Assembly (NCBI GenBank): GCA_022843165.1
Contig: JALHOD010000006.1
Span: 1-64,000, forward strand
Length of the DNA stretch: 64,000 bases
Direction: 5' to 3'
Source: Pseudorhodoplanes sp.
GTDB lineage: Bacteria > Pseudomonadota > Alphaproteobacteria > Rhizobiales > Xanthobacteraceae
A program made the translations under genes and the position numbers. Of the stretch, positions 41,499 through 50,382 are shown in pieces. Under the pieces are notes generated by a model, which saw nothing but the letters and a program-made list of their open reading frames with translations, was not told the DNA's origin and did not search any database. Within the stretch, counting starts at the first letter, position 1. Every line of letters starts with the position of its first letter.

Positions 41499-41960
41499 AT
41501 GCAGGGCTCGGTGGACGGCAGTGAGCGGCGGTCGCTTATCATTCAGGACATCAGGGATCGCACCGGCATCGATGAGGCGATGATCGAGGCGCTGGTGACC
41601 GCTTTCTACGCGCAGGTCCGCCAGGACCCGCTGATCGGGCCCATTTTCGAGGAGAAGGTGCGGGACTGGGATCTCCATCTGCAAAAACTGTGCGCCTTCT
41701 GGTCGTCGGTTGCGCTGATGAGCGGCCGTTATCACGGGCAGCCCATGCAGGCTCATGTCTCATTGCCGGTCGGGAAGGAGCATTTCGACCGCTGGTTGGA
41801 GTTGTTCGAGACAACGGCCAAGGCGGTCTGCCCGCCAGCCGCTGCTGCGCATTTTATTGAACGCGCGTACCGTATTGCCGACAGTCTGGAACTCGGGATC
41901 GCCAGCCGGCGAGGCGAAATCAGGACACCACGCTGGGAACCGGGCCTCTCCATGCGTTGA
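41499..41960 (+). CDS. Group III truncated haemoglobin
   Basis: A 153-residue protein with the group III truncated globin pattern: IEALVTAFYAQVRQDPLIGPIF, DWDLHLQKLCAFWSSVALMSGRYHG, PMQAHVSLPVGKEHFDRWLELFETT, and AAHFIERAYRIADSLELGI. Such globins bind O2 or NO and are linked to NO or peroxynitrite detoxification. Divergent from the nsrR operon with a shared NsrR-like operator, it is probably NO-induced. AAAGGG precedes the ATG. Confidence 0.88.
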   Translation: MQGSVDGSERRSLIIQDIRDRTGIDEAMIEALVTAFYAQVRQDPLIGPIFEEKVRDWDLHLQKLCAFWSSVALMSGRYHGQPMQAHVSLPVGKEHFDRWLELFETTAKAVCPPAAAAHFIERAYRIADSLELGIASRRGEIRTPRWEPGLSMR

Positions 41961-42144
41961 GCCCAGGCGTCGTTTCCGAGTGCAGCGCAAGCCACTTCAA
42001 TCAGCGCCGACCTGCGCCATCAGGAGATCGTAACGCTCACGATCGATTGCCGGACCACGGAGCTCAGGCTTGCTCCCGACTCCGCTCCCTGACTACACTG
42101 CCGGCCTTCTTGCAACGAACGACAAGATCGCGAATCAAGCGGCC

Positions 42145-43191
42145 ATGAGCGAAATCAGAAAATCGACCAAAGAGCCGGCTTCGCGCTTCTTCACCTCCGC
42201 CTATCAAGCCGTGAATCGGCTCCTGCCGGGGATGGTGGTCGCCATCCTCGTGGCGATGAGCGCGATGCTGGTGACCGAGCATCATGGCGGGCCGGTGATG
42301 CTGATGGCCCTGCTGATGGGCATGGCGGTCGGGTTTCTCCGTGACGATGCGCGCCTGAGGCCGGGCTTTGCCTTCTCCGCGCAGACTGTGCTCCGCCTGG
42401 GCGTGGCGCTGCTCGGGGCCAGGATCACCGTGCAATATCTCACCGATCTCGGCTGGGCTGCGCTGGTATTCGTGATCGGCAGCGTACTGGCGACAATCCT
42501 CGCCGGAGTCGTACTGTCGCGCCTGCTCGGCCGTTCGTCCTGGTTCGGAATGCTGGCCGGAGGCGCGGTCGGCATTTGCGGAGCCTCCGCCGCCGCGGCG
42601 CTCGCCGCCGTGCTTCCGCGCCACACCAAGAGCGACGCCGACATGGCGATGACGATCATCGGCGTGACGGTGCTGAGCACCATGGCGATGATCGCCTATC
42701 CCATCCTCGGCCAGGCCGCGGGTCTCGACGAGCGCGGCATCGGGCTTTTTCTTGGCGTGACGATCCATGACGTCGCGCAAGTGGTCGGCGCCGGTTATTC
42801 GGTGTCCGACGAGGCGGGCAATGTCGCCGTCGTGGTGAAGCTGTTTCGTGTGCTACTGCTGTTGCCGGTGGTGCTGGGCGTGACGCTCGCGGTGAGCCTG
42901 GTGCAGAAGCAGGCCGGGTCGGCGCGGCTGCGCGTGCCGGCTTTCGTGGTCGGGTTCGCCATACTGGTGGCGCTCGGAAGTTTTGGGGTCATTCCGGCGG
43001 AGGTCTCCACCCAGCTCTCGTCCTTGTCGCGCTGGTGTTTGGTGATCGCCATGGCGGCCATCGGCATCAACACATCGCTCGGCGAGATCCGCAATCTCGG
43101 CTATCGCCCCGCCGTCGTGCTGATCGGCTGCACGGCTTTTATTGCCATTCTCGGGCTGGCAGGCGCGTTGCTTCTCATGCCGGCGAGGTGA
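42145..43191 (+). CDS. YeiH/UPF0324-family membrane protein (putative sulfate exporter)
   Basis: A 348-residue protein with about ten transmembrane helices. Family motifs are LRLGVALLGARIT, GGAVGICGASAAAALAAVLP and GLFLGVTIHDVAQVVGAGYSVSD. UPF0324 members are proposed to export sulfonate-derived sulfate or sulfite; this is not firmly proven. ATG 42145 is chosen; a TTG at 42070 in the same frame gives an extra 25 residues. The function in this context (beside an NO module) is not implied by the sequence. Confidence 0.75.
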   Translation: MSEIRKSTKEPASRFFTSAYQAVNRLLPGMVVAILVAMSAMLVTEHHGGPVMLMALLMGMAVGFLRDDARLRPGFAFSAQTVLRLGVALLGARITVQYLTDLGWAALVFVIGSVLATILAGVVLSRLLGRSSWFGMLAGGAVGICGASAAAALAAVLPRHTKSDADMAMTIIGVTVLSTMAMIAYPILGQAAGLDERGIGLFLGVTIHDVAQVVGAGYSVSDEAGNVAVVVKLFRVLLLLPVVLGVTLAVSLVQKQAGSARLRVPAFVVGFAILVALGSFGVIPAEVSTQLSSLSRWCLVIAMAAIGINTSLGEIRNLGYRPAVVLIGCTAFIAILGLAGALLLMPAR

Positions 43192-43411
43192 TCGGGACCG
43201 CGTTAGCGGCCCTCATCCGGAATCCGCATTGCGGGCAGGAAAAGTGCACCTTGTGCGGCCGCAGCATGGCGCGCGCGAGATTGAAGAACAGCGTTACGCC
43301 AACCTGCGACCGCACGCCTGCGTTTCGTGAGGTTGCGGAGTGTATCCTGCAGCTTCGTCACAAGATCAAAGCCCCTCGTTTCGCCGCCCCGCCGCTGCCG
43401 GAGCGCAGGTG

Positions 43412-43666
43412 TCAGCGTCGGTCGCGTGGATCGAACCCCGCCGGGCCGAGCGCGGGGTTGAGGATGCATTCGCCTTCGCGGCCGACATTGGCCGAGTCCA
43501 GGCACTGCTTCATCGTGGCGAACATGCAGTTCACCGAGGCCGTCTGGCGCTGCACCAGGCAATACCGGTTGTTCGGTGGTATCACGCCTGACCGGTCGCC
43601 CTGCGCGGAACTGGGGCCGGCGCATGCAGCCGACGCGATCAGGGACAGAAGCATCACGCGCAGCAT
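43412..43666 (-). CDS. DUF3551 exported protein
   Basis: An 84-residue protein with a signal peptide (MLRVMLLSLIASAACAGPSSAQ) and a short DUF3551 unit: NNRYCLVQRQTASVNCMFATMKQCLDSANVGREGECILNP, with four cysteines in the family spacing. These small secreted proteins are abundant in the Bradyrhizobium group, with no known function. GGGAGG precedes ATG 43666. Confidence 0.75.
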   Translation of the reverse strand: MLRVMLLSLIASAACAGPSSAQGDRSGVIPPNNRYCLVQRQTASVNCMFATMKQCLDSANVGREGECILNPALGPAGFDPRDRR

Positions 43667-43757
43667 GGGCGCCTCCCGCATTGCAGTTCTGCCCGTCGGT
43701 GCGCAAGCCCGGACGAACGGTCCTCAAGTATACATCGTCTGCCGCAATTTCCAGCGA

Positions 43758-45728
43758 TCAGAAGCGCAACAGCCACAGGCTGAGGATGGGGAAGGTCATC
43801 AACAGTATGGTCACCAGGACCATGCAGACCACGAATGGAATGGCGCCGATGAAGATGGTGGAGAGCGAGGCGTAGTTTTTCGGCAGCACGCCCTTCACCA
43901 CATAGACCGACAGCCCGAAGGGCGGGGTGAGCAGGCCGATCTCGATCGCCACCACGGTGACAATACCGAACCAGATCTTGTTGCCGTCGAGCACGTCGAG
44001 AATCGGCATCATGATTGGCAGCATGATCAGCATGATCGAGACCGAGTCGAGGATCATGCCAAGGAACAGCAGGATGATGAAATAGACGGCGAGGAAGCCC
44101 GACATGTCGAGGCCGGCCGCCATCACCCAGTCCGCCACCTTGCCGGGAATGCCGGTGAGCGCAACCTGCCGGGTGTAGAGATTGGCGGCCACGATCAGGA
44201 ACAGGATCGCGGCGGAGACAAAGCCGGTTTCCACGATGATCGACTTGAACGACGTCCAGTCGATGCGCTTTTTCACCAGTGCGATCACAAAGGCGAACGC
44301 GGCGCCCACGGCGGCGGCCTCGGTTGGGGTGAAGATGCCGCCATAGATGCCGCCGACCACGGCGACCACCAGGAGGACGATCGGCGCCAGTTTGGTCAGG
44401 ATTTCAGACCATGACGCGGGTTCAATATCCTCGGCGGCGCGCGTGCTGCCGATCAGCTTGGGCGTGAGCCAGGTCATGCCGTAGATCATCAGCGCGAAGG
44501 ACATCGACAGGATGAGTCCGGGAATGACCGCGGCGATGAACAGCCGGCCAACCGAGACTTCGGCGACCAGTCCGTAAATGATGAGCAGCAGGCTCGGCGG
44601 GATCAGCATGCCCAGCACGGAGGAGCCCGCGACGCAACCGAGCGCAAATCCCTTGGTATAGCCATGCGTCACCATCGCGGGTGCGGCGATGCGGCTGAAC
44701 ACGGCGGCGGAGGCGACCGAACTGCCGACGATGCAGGCGAAGATCGCATTGGCGAAAACCGTGGCCATGCCGAGGCCGCCGCGCACCTTGCGCAACAGGC
44801 TGGCGGCCACCGCAAACGCGTCGCGACCGACATCGGCCTTCTCAAGCACCAGCCCCATCATAATGAAGAGCGGGATCACGCCGAATTCGTACGACGCCAC
44901 GCCGCTGGAGGCGGCGAGCCCGAGCGTGTTGATCGCCATGAACTCTCCGCTGCGGATGATCCAGATGCCGAGATAGGACAGGCTCATCAGAACAAAGGCG
45001 ATCGGCATCCCGAGCAGCACCAGCACCAGCATCGAGGCGAGCGAATAGATGCCGACTTCGACCGGCCGCAGATTGCCGTAGAACATGAAGGCGATGAAGC
45101 CGAGCGCGGCGGCGATGAAGATGGCGGCGATCAGGATGCCGACGCTGGGGCTAACATCCTTGGCGCCGGCCGCGGCCGGTTCGCCCCGCACGATGGTTGC
45201 GGCGTTGAATACGGCCAGCTTGACCAGTTGCAGCAGCGCGAAGGCCGTGCCGATAATCAGCGTGAGCTTGAACGGCCAGACCGGAATCGTGTAGGCCCCC
45301 TGCATTCCCGCATATTCGCCGCTCTGGAATGCCTTGACGAAATCCGGCCAGGCCCAGACCAGAATTTTCCAGAACAGCACGGCGCCGACGATCGTGAAGA
45401 CAAAATTGAAAATGGCAGCGACGCGCGGCCGGCTGGTCTCGAGCGGAGCGATGACCAGTTCGGCGCGCACCAGGCGGCGCTCGCAAACGGCGTTGGGCAT
45501 TTGCAGGAAGACGATGACGGGTACCGACAATGCGATGAACTCGACCACGCCGGAGATCGGCGCATTGAACAGGTTGCGCATCAGAATGTCGGCGCAGATC
45601 ACCACCATGATGGCGAAGATCCAGACCGAACTCACAGCCGACAACAGGAAGTTGAAGGCGCCGTCGGCGCGTCCGATCAGGCTGCGGGCCGGCGCCGGCG
45701 TGTCCGACTGCGCTGTCGTCGTATGCAT
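43758..45728 (-). CDS. TRAP transporter fused small+large permease (DctQM)
   Basis: A 656-residue membrane protein. The first about 180 residues are a DctQ-type four-helix domain (FAIMVVICADILMRNLF), and the rest is the large DctM domain (from about 205) with GVIPLFIMMGLVLEKA, GCVAGSSVLGMLIPPSLLLIIYG, GGIFTPTEAAAVGA and the LLTPPFG motif. It imports organic acids together with a binding protein, driven by ion gradients. The matching DctP gene lies upstream on the same strand, with a 193-base gap that holds a strong hairpin. Confidence 0.92.
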   Translation of the reverse strand: MHTTTAQSDTPAPARSLIGRADGAFNFLLSAVSSVWIFAIMVVICADILMRNLFNAPISGVVEFIALSVPVIVFLQMPNAVCERRLVRAELVIAPLETSRPRVAAIFNFVFTIVGAVLFWKILVWAWPDFVKAFQSGEYAGMQGAYTIPVWPFKLTLIIGTAFALLQLVKLAVFNAATIVRGEPAAAGAKDVSPSVGILIAAIFIAAALGFIAFMFYGNLRPVEVGIYSLASMLVLVLLGMPIAFVLMSLSYLGIWIIRSGEFMAINTLGLAASSGVASYEFGVIPLFIMMGLVLEKADVGRDAFAVAASLLRKVRGGLGMATVFANAIFACIVGSSVASAAVFSRIAAPAMVTHGYTKGFALGCVAGSSVLGMLIPPSLLLIIYGLVAEVSVGRLFIAAVIPGLILSMSFALMIYGMTWLTPKLIGSTRAAEDIEPASWSEILTKLAPIVLLVVAVVGGIYGGIFTPTEAAAVGAAFAFVIALVKKRIDWTSFKSIIVETGFVSAAILFLIVAANLYTRQVALTGIPGKVADWVMAAGLDMSGFLAVYFIILLFLGMILDSVSIMLIMLPIMMPILDVLDGNKIWFGIVTVVAIEIGLLTPPFGLSVYVVKGVLPKNYASLSTIFIGAIPFVVCMVLVTILLMTFPILSLWLLRF

Positions 45729-45877
45729 CGTGTCCCCACTGCGCCGGCTGTCGCGCCCGATCGGCGTCGCAGTCTAGCTTTTCTTGGTTGGCCTGAAGAT
45801 AGCAGACAAGGTGGCGTGTCTGCATCCGGAATGATCTGCGCGCGACGCGGGAGCATGCACGACGGGCGGAAAGAATA

Positions 45878-45905
45878 CGGCCGGGCGTCGGAGGACGCCC
45901 GGCCG
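45878..45905 (-). terminator. Strong hairpin between dctP and the TRAP permease gene
   Basis: A 12-base perfect stem CGGCCGGGCGTC/GACGCCCGGCCG with a 4-base loop. Read on the minus strand it lies 16 bases after the dctP stop and is followed by TATTCTTTCC. It probably acts as a partial terminator or mRNA stabiliser that gives more binding protein than permease. Confidence 0.7.
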
Positions 45906-45921
45906 TAGATCGGTCAGAAGA

Positions 45922-46989
45922 TCAGAGACCCTTGTCCCAGTCGCGGGCCGGCTTGGCGCCGGCCGCACGCATGGCGGCCATGTAGTCGGTCATGATCTGC
46001 TTGGCCGGGATACCCTTCTTTTCGTTGGCCTCGACCCAGGCCTTCGCAGTGTTCGGCATCGCTTCCGCCCAGCGCTTGCGCTCGGCTTCCGGCAGGGTGG
46101 AGATCTTGGCGCCTTCGCTCTTCATGCGCTCCAGCCCCTTCTTCTCGCGATCGAGCACGATGTTGATGTTCTCCATCGTGTATTCGCGAGCGATCGGCGC
46201 CAGCACGTCGCGCACTTCCTGCGGCAGGCTGTCCCATTTCTTCTTGTTGGCGGCGAAGCCGCCGAAGGCCACCGCACCCATGTTGACGTAGGTCACGTAG
46301 GGAGCGACCTCGTGCAGCTTGATCGGCACGGCGCCGGACGGGATCAGGATCACGCCATCGCCCACGCCGGTCTGCAGTGCGTTGTAGAAAGTCGGGATGC
46401 CGGCATTCACGAAGCTGGCGCCAAGACCTTCAGCCCAGGCACCGACCGCGCCGGCGGCCAGAATCTTCTTGCCCTTCAGGTCTTCCAGCTTGGTGACCGG
46501 GAACTTGGTGAAGAGCTGATAGGAATCCGACACCGTCGCGCCGAAATAGACCGCGTTCTGGCTGGCCCATTCCTTCTGGAAGTTCGGATTCTTCTCCATC
46601 AACGACAGCATGACGTTGGCGGAGAGTTTCGGATCGTCGGTGGTGAAAGGCGTGGCGAACATGATGTTCTGCAGCGGCATTTTCGCCGGCTCCCAGAGCG
46701 TGCCCACCCAGCCGAAATCGGTGATGCCCTGTTCGATCGCCTCGATGGTGTTTTCGAAATTGTACAGAACGCCGCCATAGGCTTCGTTCCATTCGATGCG
46801 ATACTTCGAGCCCTTGGCTTCCAGCGCCTTGTTCGCCTTGGCGACGACGGTGTTCTTCATCGCCAGCACCCACGGAATGACCGGCGGATGGCTCGAAGCG
46901 ATGGTAAGACGGATCGTTTCCGTCTGGGCCGACGCGGCCGAAGCCGACAGGGCGACGGCGCCTGCCAGCAAAGCGGTGATCAACTTCAT
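45922..46989 (-). CDS. TRAP transporter periplasmic solute-binding protein (DctP family)
   Basis: A 355-residue protein with a signal peptide (MKLITALLAGAVALSASAASAQ) and a DctP domain: IRLTIASSHPPVIPW, GLGASFVNAGIPTFYNALQTGVGDGVILIPSGAVPIKLHEVAPYVTYVNMG. The conserved arginine-type carboxylate contact region is less clear, so the ligand is unknown. GGAGGAATTCAG precedes ATG 46989. It delivers its ligand to the fused permease downstream. Confidence 0.9.
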   Translation of the reverse strand: MKLITALLAGAVALSASAASAQTETIRLTIASSHPPVIPWVLAMKNTVVAKANKALEAKGSKYRIEWNEAYGGVLYNFENTIEAIEQGITDFGWVGTLWEPAKMPLQNIMFATPFTTDDPKLSANVMLSLMEKNPNFQKEWASQNAVYFGATVSDSYQLFTKFPVTKLEDLKGKKILAAGAVGAWAEGLGASFVNAGIPTFYNALQTGVGDGVILIPSGAVPIKLHEVAPYVTYVNMGAVAFGGFAANKKKWDSLPQEVRDVLAPIAREYTMENINIVLDREKKGLERMKSEGAKISTLPEAERKRWAEAMPNTAKAWVEANEKKGIPAKQIMTDYMAAMRAAGAKPARDWDKGL

Positions 46990-47308
46990 CTGAATTCCTC
47001 CCTCAAGCACCTGGATTTGTCTGAAATACGAGCCGGTAGGGCAAGTGGTTCATGCATCCGGGGTGGAGATTGGCCGATTTTTCCGAAAAACGATAGGGAC
47101 GCAAATGTCTCAGGGTATGGGAGCGGGCAGGTACACTAACGAATTTCATCTGTTGAAATGTTCGGCAGATCGACGATTTGCCGCAAAATTAATCGGGCTT
47201 GACCTGCTGCGTGGGACTGTTTCCGATGCACCCACTCGAAGCCGAATGGGCCGGCCTACTTTTGCCGACCGCATGGTGGGACAGGATGTGGTTAATACGG
47301 ACATACAT
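46990..47308. other. Divergent promoter region of the TRAP operon and ridA
   Basis: About 320 bases with no convincing gene. An open frame extends upstream of ridA from 47045, but its residues look non-coding. It should hold the promoters for dctP (minus) and ridA (plus). I saw no clear operator palindrome. Confidence 0.4.
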
Positions 47309-47722
47309 ATGACGTCTCCGAACGGGGTGAGGATATTGTCCCCACAGGGCGCGATCACGCCGACCGGCCCCTGGAGTCTGGGCACGCGCGCCGGCGATTT
47401 CGTCTTCGTGGCGGGCATGCGCGGAATCGACCCGGCAACCAACGCTCTGGTGGCGGGCGAGGCGGCGCGCATTCGCCAGGCCTTCGTCAATATGAAGCTG
47501 ATTGCGGCCGCGGAAGGCGCCGGCCTGCGCGATGCGGTGCGCATTGTGGCCTATGTCACCGACATGAACCGGCTGCGTCCGCTGGTGAACAAGGTGCAGG
47601 AAGAGCTGTGGGGCGGCGCACCTTATCCGCCGCGCACCATTCTGGAAGTCAGCCGGCTTAACCAGGATGATATCTTCGAAGTGGACGGGACCTTCTACGC
47701 GCCCGTCGCACCGGCGCGTTGA
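47309..47722 (+). CDS. RidA/YjgF-family protein
   Basis: A 137-residue protein of RidA length. Typical features are RILSPQGAITPTGPWSLGTRAGDFVFVAGMRGIDP near the start, RQAFVNMKLIAAAEGAGLRDAVRIVAYVTDM, and PPRTILEVSRLNQDDIFEVDGTFYAP at the end. RidA hydrolyses reactive enamines/imines; subfamily members vary, and here the usual catalytic arginine appears in PPRTILEV. It is divergent from the TRAP operon and may be linked to the transported compound. The ATG at 47309 fits the family. Confidence 0.82.
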   Translation: MTSPNGVRILSPQGAITPTGPWSLGTRAGDFVFVAGMRGIDPATNALVAGEAARIRQAFVNMKLIAAAEGAGLRDAVRIVAYVTDMNRLRPLVNKVQEELWGGAPYPPRTILEVSRLNQDDIFEVDGTFYAPVAPAR

Positions 47723-47724
47723 CG

Positions 47725-48561
47725 ATGCGCCTCGCATGGCGCTACGTGACGTTTCTGCCGCTGGTTGTGACGTGGCTGTCGCTGGTCAGTGTGAACGCGG
47801 CCGCCGCGCAGACCGCCAAAGCCGCGAAACCGTCCGCGCCGTCCTGCGATCGCGCGTCATTCCGTGTGCTGTTGGATGTCGGTCATACCGCCGAAGACCC
47901 CGGCGCGATCTCCGTGCGCAGCGTGACGGAATACGATTTCAATCTCAATCTCGCAAAACGGATCGAGCGCAACCTGATCGACGCGGGTTTCGCGAAGACC
48001 ATGCTGCTGGTGACGTCCGGCCCGGCCTTGCCCGCGCTGATCAGGCGCGTCGTGAATGCCAATGCCGCAAAAGTCGATCTGCTGGTCTCCGTGCATCACG
48101 ATTCGGTGCCGGAATCCCTGCTGCAGCACATGGACGGGGAGGGCGGACCCAAGCGCTTCAGCGACCGGTTCCAGGGACATTCCATGTTCGTCTCCCATGA
48201 GAACAGCGATCGCGTCGGCAGCCTGCAATTCGCAAAAATGCTGGGCCAGCGGCTGAAAGAGCGTGGCCTGCAATTCACCCGGCATTACACGGAAAAAATC
48301 ATGGGCGGGCGACGACGCCAACTGCTTGATGCGGAGACCGGCGTCTATCGCTTCGACAAATTGTACGTGCTGCGCGCCGCGCGCATGCCGGCGGTGCTGT
48401 TCGAGGCCGGGCTGATCATCAATCCCGCTGAGGAAAAAATCCTGGCAGGGGAAGAACGGCAGACGGTCATCGCGGCGGCGGCGGCGGACGCGGTTGAGGC
48501 GTTTTGCAGCGCGCGCATGGCGGCAACGCCGAAAACCATCGCGCGGTCCGCCCGCCGGTAG
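47725..48561 (+). CDS. Exported N-acetylmuramoyl-L-alanine amidase (Amidase_3)
   Basis: A 278-residue protein with a signal segment (about residues 7-30) and an Amidase_3 zinc domain. The zinc ligands are in LLDVGHTAEDPGA (His54) and SVTEYDFN (Glu69), with the third in LVSVHHDS (about residue 125). The glutamate near FEAGLIINPAEE is the likely catalytic base. It cleaves the amide link between MurNAc and the stem peptide. ATG 47725 is preferred to TTG 47719. It begins 2 bases after the ridA stop. Confidence 0.85.
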   Translation: MRLAWRYVTFLPLVVTWLSLVSVNAAAAQTAKAAKPSAPSCDRASFRVLLDVGHTAEDPGAISVRSVTEYDFNLNLAKRIERNLIDAGFAKTMLLVTSGPALPALIRRVVNANAAKVDLLVSVHHDSVPESLLQHMDGEGGPKRFSDRFQGHSMFVSHENSDRVGSLQFAKMLGQRLKERGLQFTRHYTEKIMGGRRRQLLDAETGVYRFDKLYVLRAARMPAVLFEAGLIINPAEEKILAGEERQTVIAAAAADAVEAFCSARMAATPKTIARSARR

Positions 48562-48568
48562 TAGCGGA

Positions 48569-49738
48569 TCACTTCACGCTCTGGCGCAGGACGGTGCCGC
48601 TCCGGCCCGAGCAGAAGAAATCGACATCGTCGGTCAGCTTCGGCGTCCCGACGTAAGCGACGCCGGAATTCAGGAAACCGCGCACCCGAAGGGAATTCGT
48701 GCCGGAGGAATGCGTGAAATCCACCGCGCCGGCAGCCTGCGCCGTGACATAGACGTCGATGTCGCAGGCCGCGACCCAGTCGCCCACTTCACCCAGCACG
48801 ATACCCTTGCAGGGCTGCGCGCCCTCCAGCGGCCCGTCGAGCCGTGCCTTCATGACGATTTCGGTGGTGCGGATCACCACATTGCGGCCGTTGCCGGCGG
48901 CGAAGAAGCGGCAGGCATCGAAGGTCGACCCCTGGCCGAGCGCATAGACATTGGCGTTGAACGCGCCCTCGAACTGGCAGCCGATGAAATCGTTGCCGCC
49001 CGATCTGTCGTACAGTCCGAAACGATGCCGGGCCTTGCGGTTGGCCCGCGCCCAGGAATGGCAGGTGACGAAGCGTGAGGTGGCGCGCCGCTCGAGATGG
49101 AAGGAATCCCATTCGCCCTGGCCGGATTGCGAGGCGTCGACCACGAACACGCTGGTGATTACGGAATCATGCGGGCCGCCATACCAGAAGCCATGCTTGC
49201 CGCAGGTCTCGACATAAAGATTGGTAATGACGCCTTCCATGCCGAAGCGCGGGCCGCCGGTGCCCCATTCGCTGTGCCATGCATGTTCGGCGACATTGCC
49301 GATGAAGAGATTTTTCACGATCGGCTTGAAGCCGTAGACCCAGACGCCGTTGCCGGCAGTGTTGTTGGCGCGGTTGCCGTCGATCTCGATGTTCACCAGC
49401 GACCAGTTTTCCACGCCCTCGGCCGAACCACTGCCCCAGAGCGTCTCAACATTGGCCGGGCCGTAGATCATGGTTCGGTTGGCGCCGTCCTTCAGTTTCA
49501 GCAGTGCGGCGCGCGGCGCCTCGCCCTGCAACGTGACATGCGAGCGAAGTTGCAGGCCGCCAATGCCGTTCGGCTCAGCGCCGATCAGATAGACGCCTTT
49601 CGGGAAATAGACGCAGCCGCCACCGGCATTGGCGGCAGCGTGGATCGCGGCCTGGATGGCGGCGCGGTCGTCGCTGCGACCGTCGCCCTTGGCATTGAAG
49701 GGCGGCGCCGTGACATTGATGTGAGGGGGCTTGACCAT
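48569..49738 (-). CDS. Right-handed beta-helix protein (pectate-lyase-superfamily/GH55-like N-domain)
   Basis: A 389-residue protein. The N-terminal FNAKGDGRSDDRAAIQAAIHAAANAGGGCVYFPKGVYLI segment is the pectate_lyase_3 signature of beta-helix enzymes and phage tail-spike-like proteins. The later part has repeated NxxxxGNG/NVxI turns (IEIDGNRANNTAGNGVWVYG, GSGSAEGVENW). No signal peptide is present, unusual for a secreted polysaccharide-active enzyme. The catalytic identity is unknown. It converges with the amidase gene. Confidence 0.7.
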   Translation of the reverse strand: MVKPPHINVTAPPFNAKGDGRSDDRAAIQAAIHAAANAGGGCVYFPKGVYLIGAEPNGIGGLQLRSHVTLQGEAPRAALLKLKDGANRTMIYGPANVETLWGSGSAEGVENWSLVNIEIDGNRANNTAGNGVWVYGFKPIVKNLFIGNVAEHAWHSEWGTGGPRFGMEGVITNLYVETCGKHGFWYGGPHDSVITSVFVVDASQSGQGEWDSFHLERRATSRFVTCHSWARANRKARHRFGLYDRSGGNDFIGCQFEGAFNANVYALGQGSTFDACRFFAAGNGRNVVIRTTEIVMKARLDGPLEGAQPCKGIVLGEVGDWVAACDIDVYVTAQAAGAVDFTHSSGTNSLRVRGFLNSGVAYVGTPKLTDDVDFFCSGRSGTVLRQSVK

Positions 49739-49771
49739 GCGCTCTCTTGCTCTTGTCCCGCCGCGCGATCA

Positions 49772-50311
49772 CTAGTGGCTCGGGGGCGGTGGCGGCAGCC
49801 AATGCGTGTCGGCGGGAATCGACAGGCCGGGTGCGCGGGTGGGGCGCCGTTGCAGGCGCGGATTGGTGCTGCAGGTGCCGCCGACGCCGCTGACCGCCGC
49901 GCGGCAACTCTGCATGGTCGGGAAGCCGCAATTGTTGGAGCCGTCGGAATAGACGGCGCAATATTGCGACTGATTGCCGGAACCAGGGGTCGACGAAAGC
50001 GGCGCCAGACCGGAATCCGGCGGCGGCGCTATCGGAATGGGCGCGAAAGCCGGACCGGTGCCCTGCATCAGACGCTGCATGAAACCGGGTGGTGGCGGCG
50101 GGCTGTTGCGCGACCGGGGATTGACGTTGCAGGAGCCGCCCACGCCGCTAATGGATGCGAGGCAGCTTTGCAACGAGGGGTAGCTGCAATCCATGCCGCC
50201 GTCGCCGCTGAAGGTCGCGCAATAGGGCGAATAGCGCTGCGCCGCAGCCGGGCCGGCAGCCGCAAGGATCAGTGCAACGGCGAAAACTGCAATTCCCGAA
50301 ATGCGAGTCAT
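49772..50311 (-). CDS. Exported protein with two DUF3551 units
   Basis: A 179-residue protein with a signal peptide (MTRISGIAVFAVALILAAAGPAAAQ) and two similar DUF3551 units: YCATFSGDGGMDCSYPSLQSC...GSCNVNPR and YCAVYSDGSNNCGFPTMQSC...GTCSTNPR, each with four cysteines. They are joined by a Pro-rich linker (PPPPPGFMQRLMQGTG and following). Single-unit relatives are common in this bacterial group. The tandem arrangement suggests internal duplication. Function unknown. Confidence 0.75.
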   Translation of the reverse strand: MTRISGIAVFAVALILAAAGPAAAQRYSPYCATFSGDGGMDCSYPSLQSCLASISGVGGSCNVNPRSRNSPPPPPGFMQRLMQGTGPAFAPIPIAPPPDSGLAPLSSTPGSGNQSQYCAVYSDGSNNCGFPTMQSCRAAVSGVGGTCSTNPRLQRRPTRAPGLSIPADTHWLPPPPPSH

Positions 50312-50382
50312 GTGGCGCTCCTCGCGACACCACACGCTAGTTGAACGCCATGTTCAAGAGCCTTCCTCCCGCAATGGCGCCG

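Noticed and set aside
47045-47308. N-terminal extension of the ridA frame
   Set aside because: RidA proteins are about 130 residues and the extension has no conserved character; ATG 47309 fits the family.
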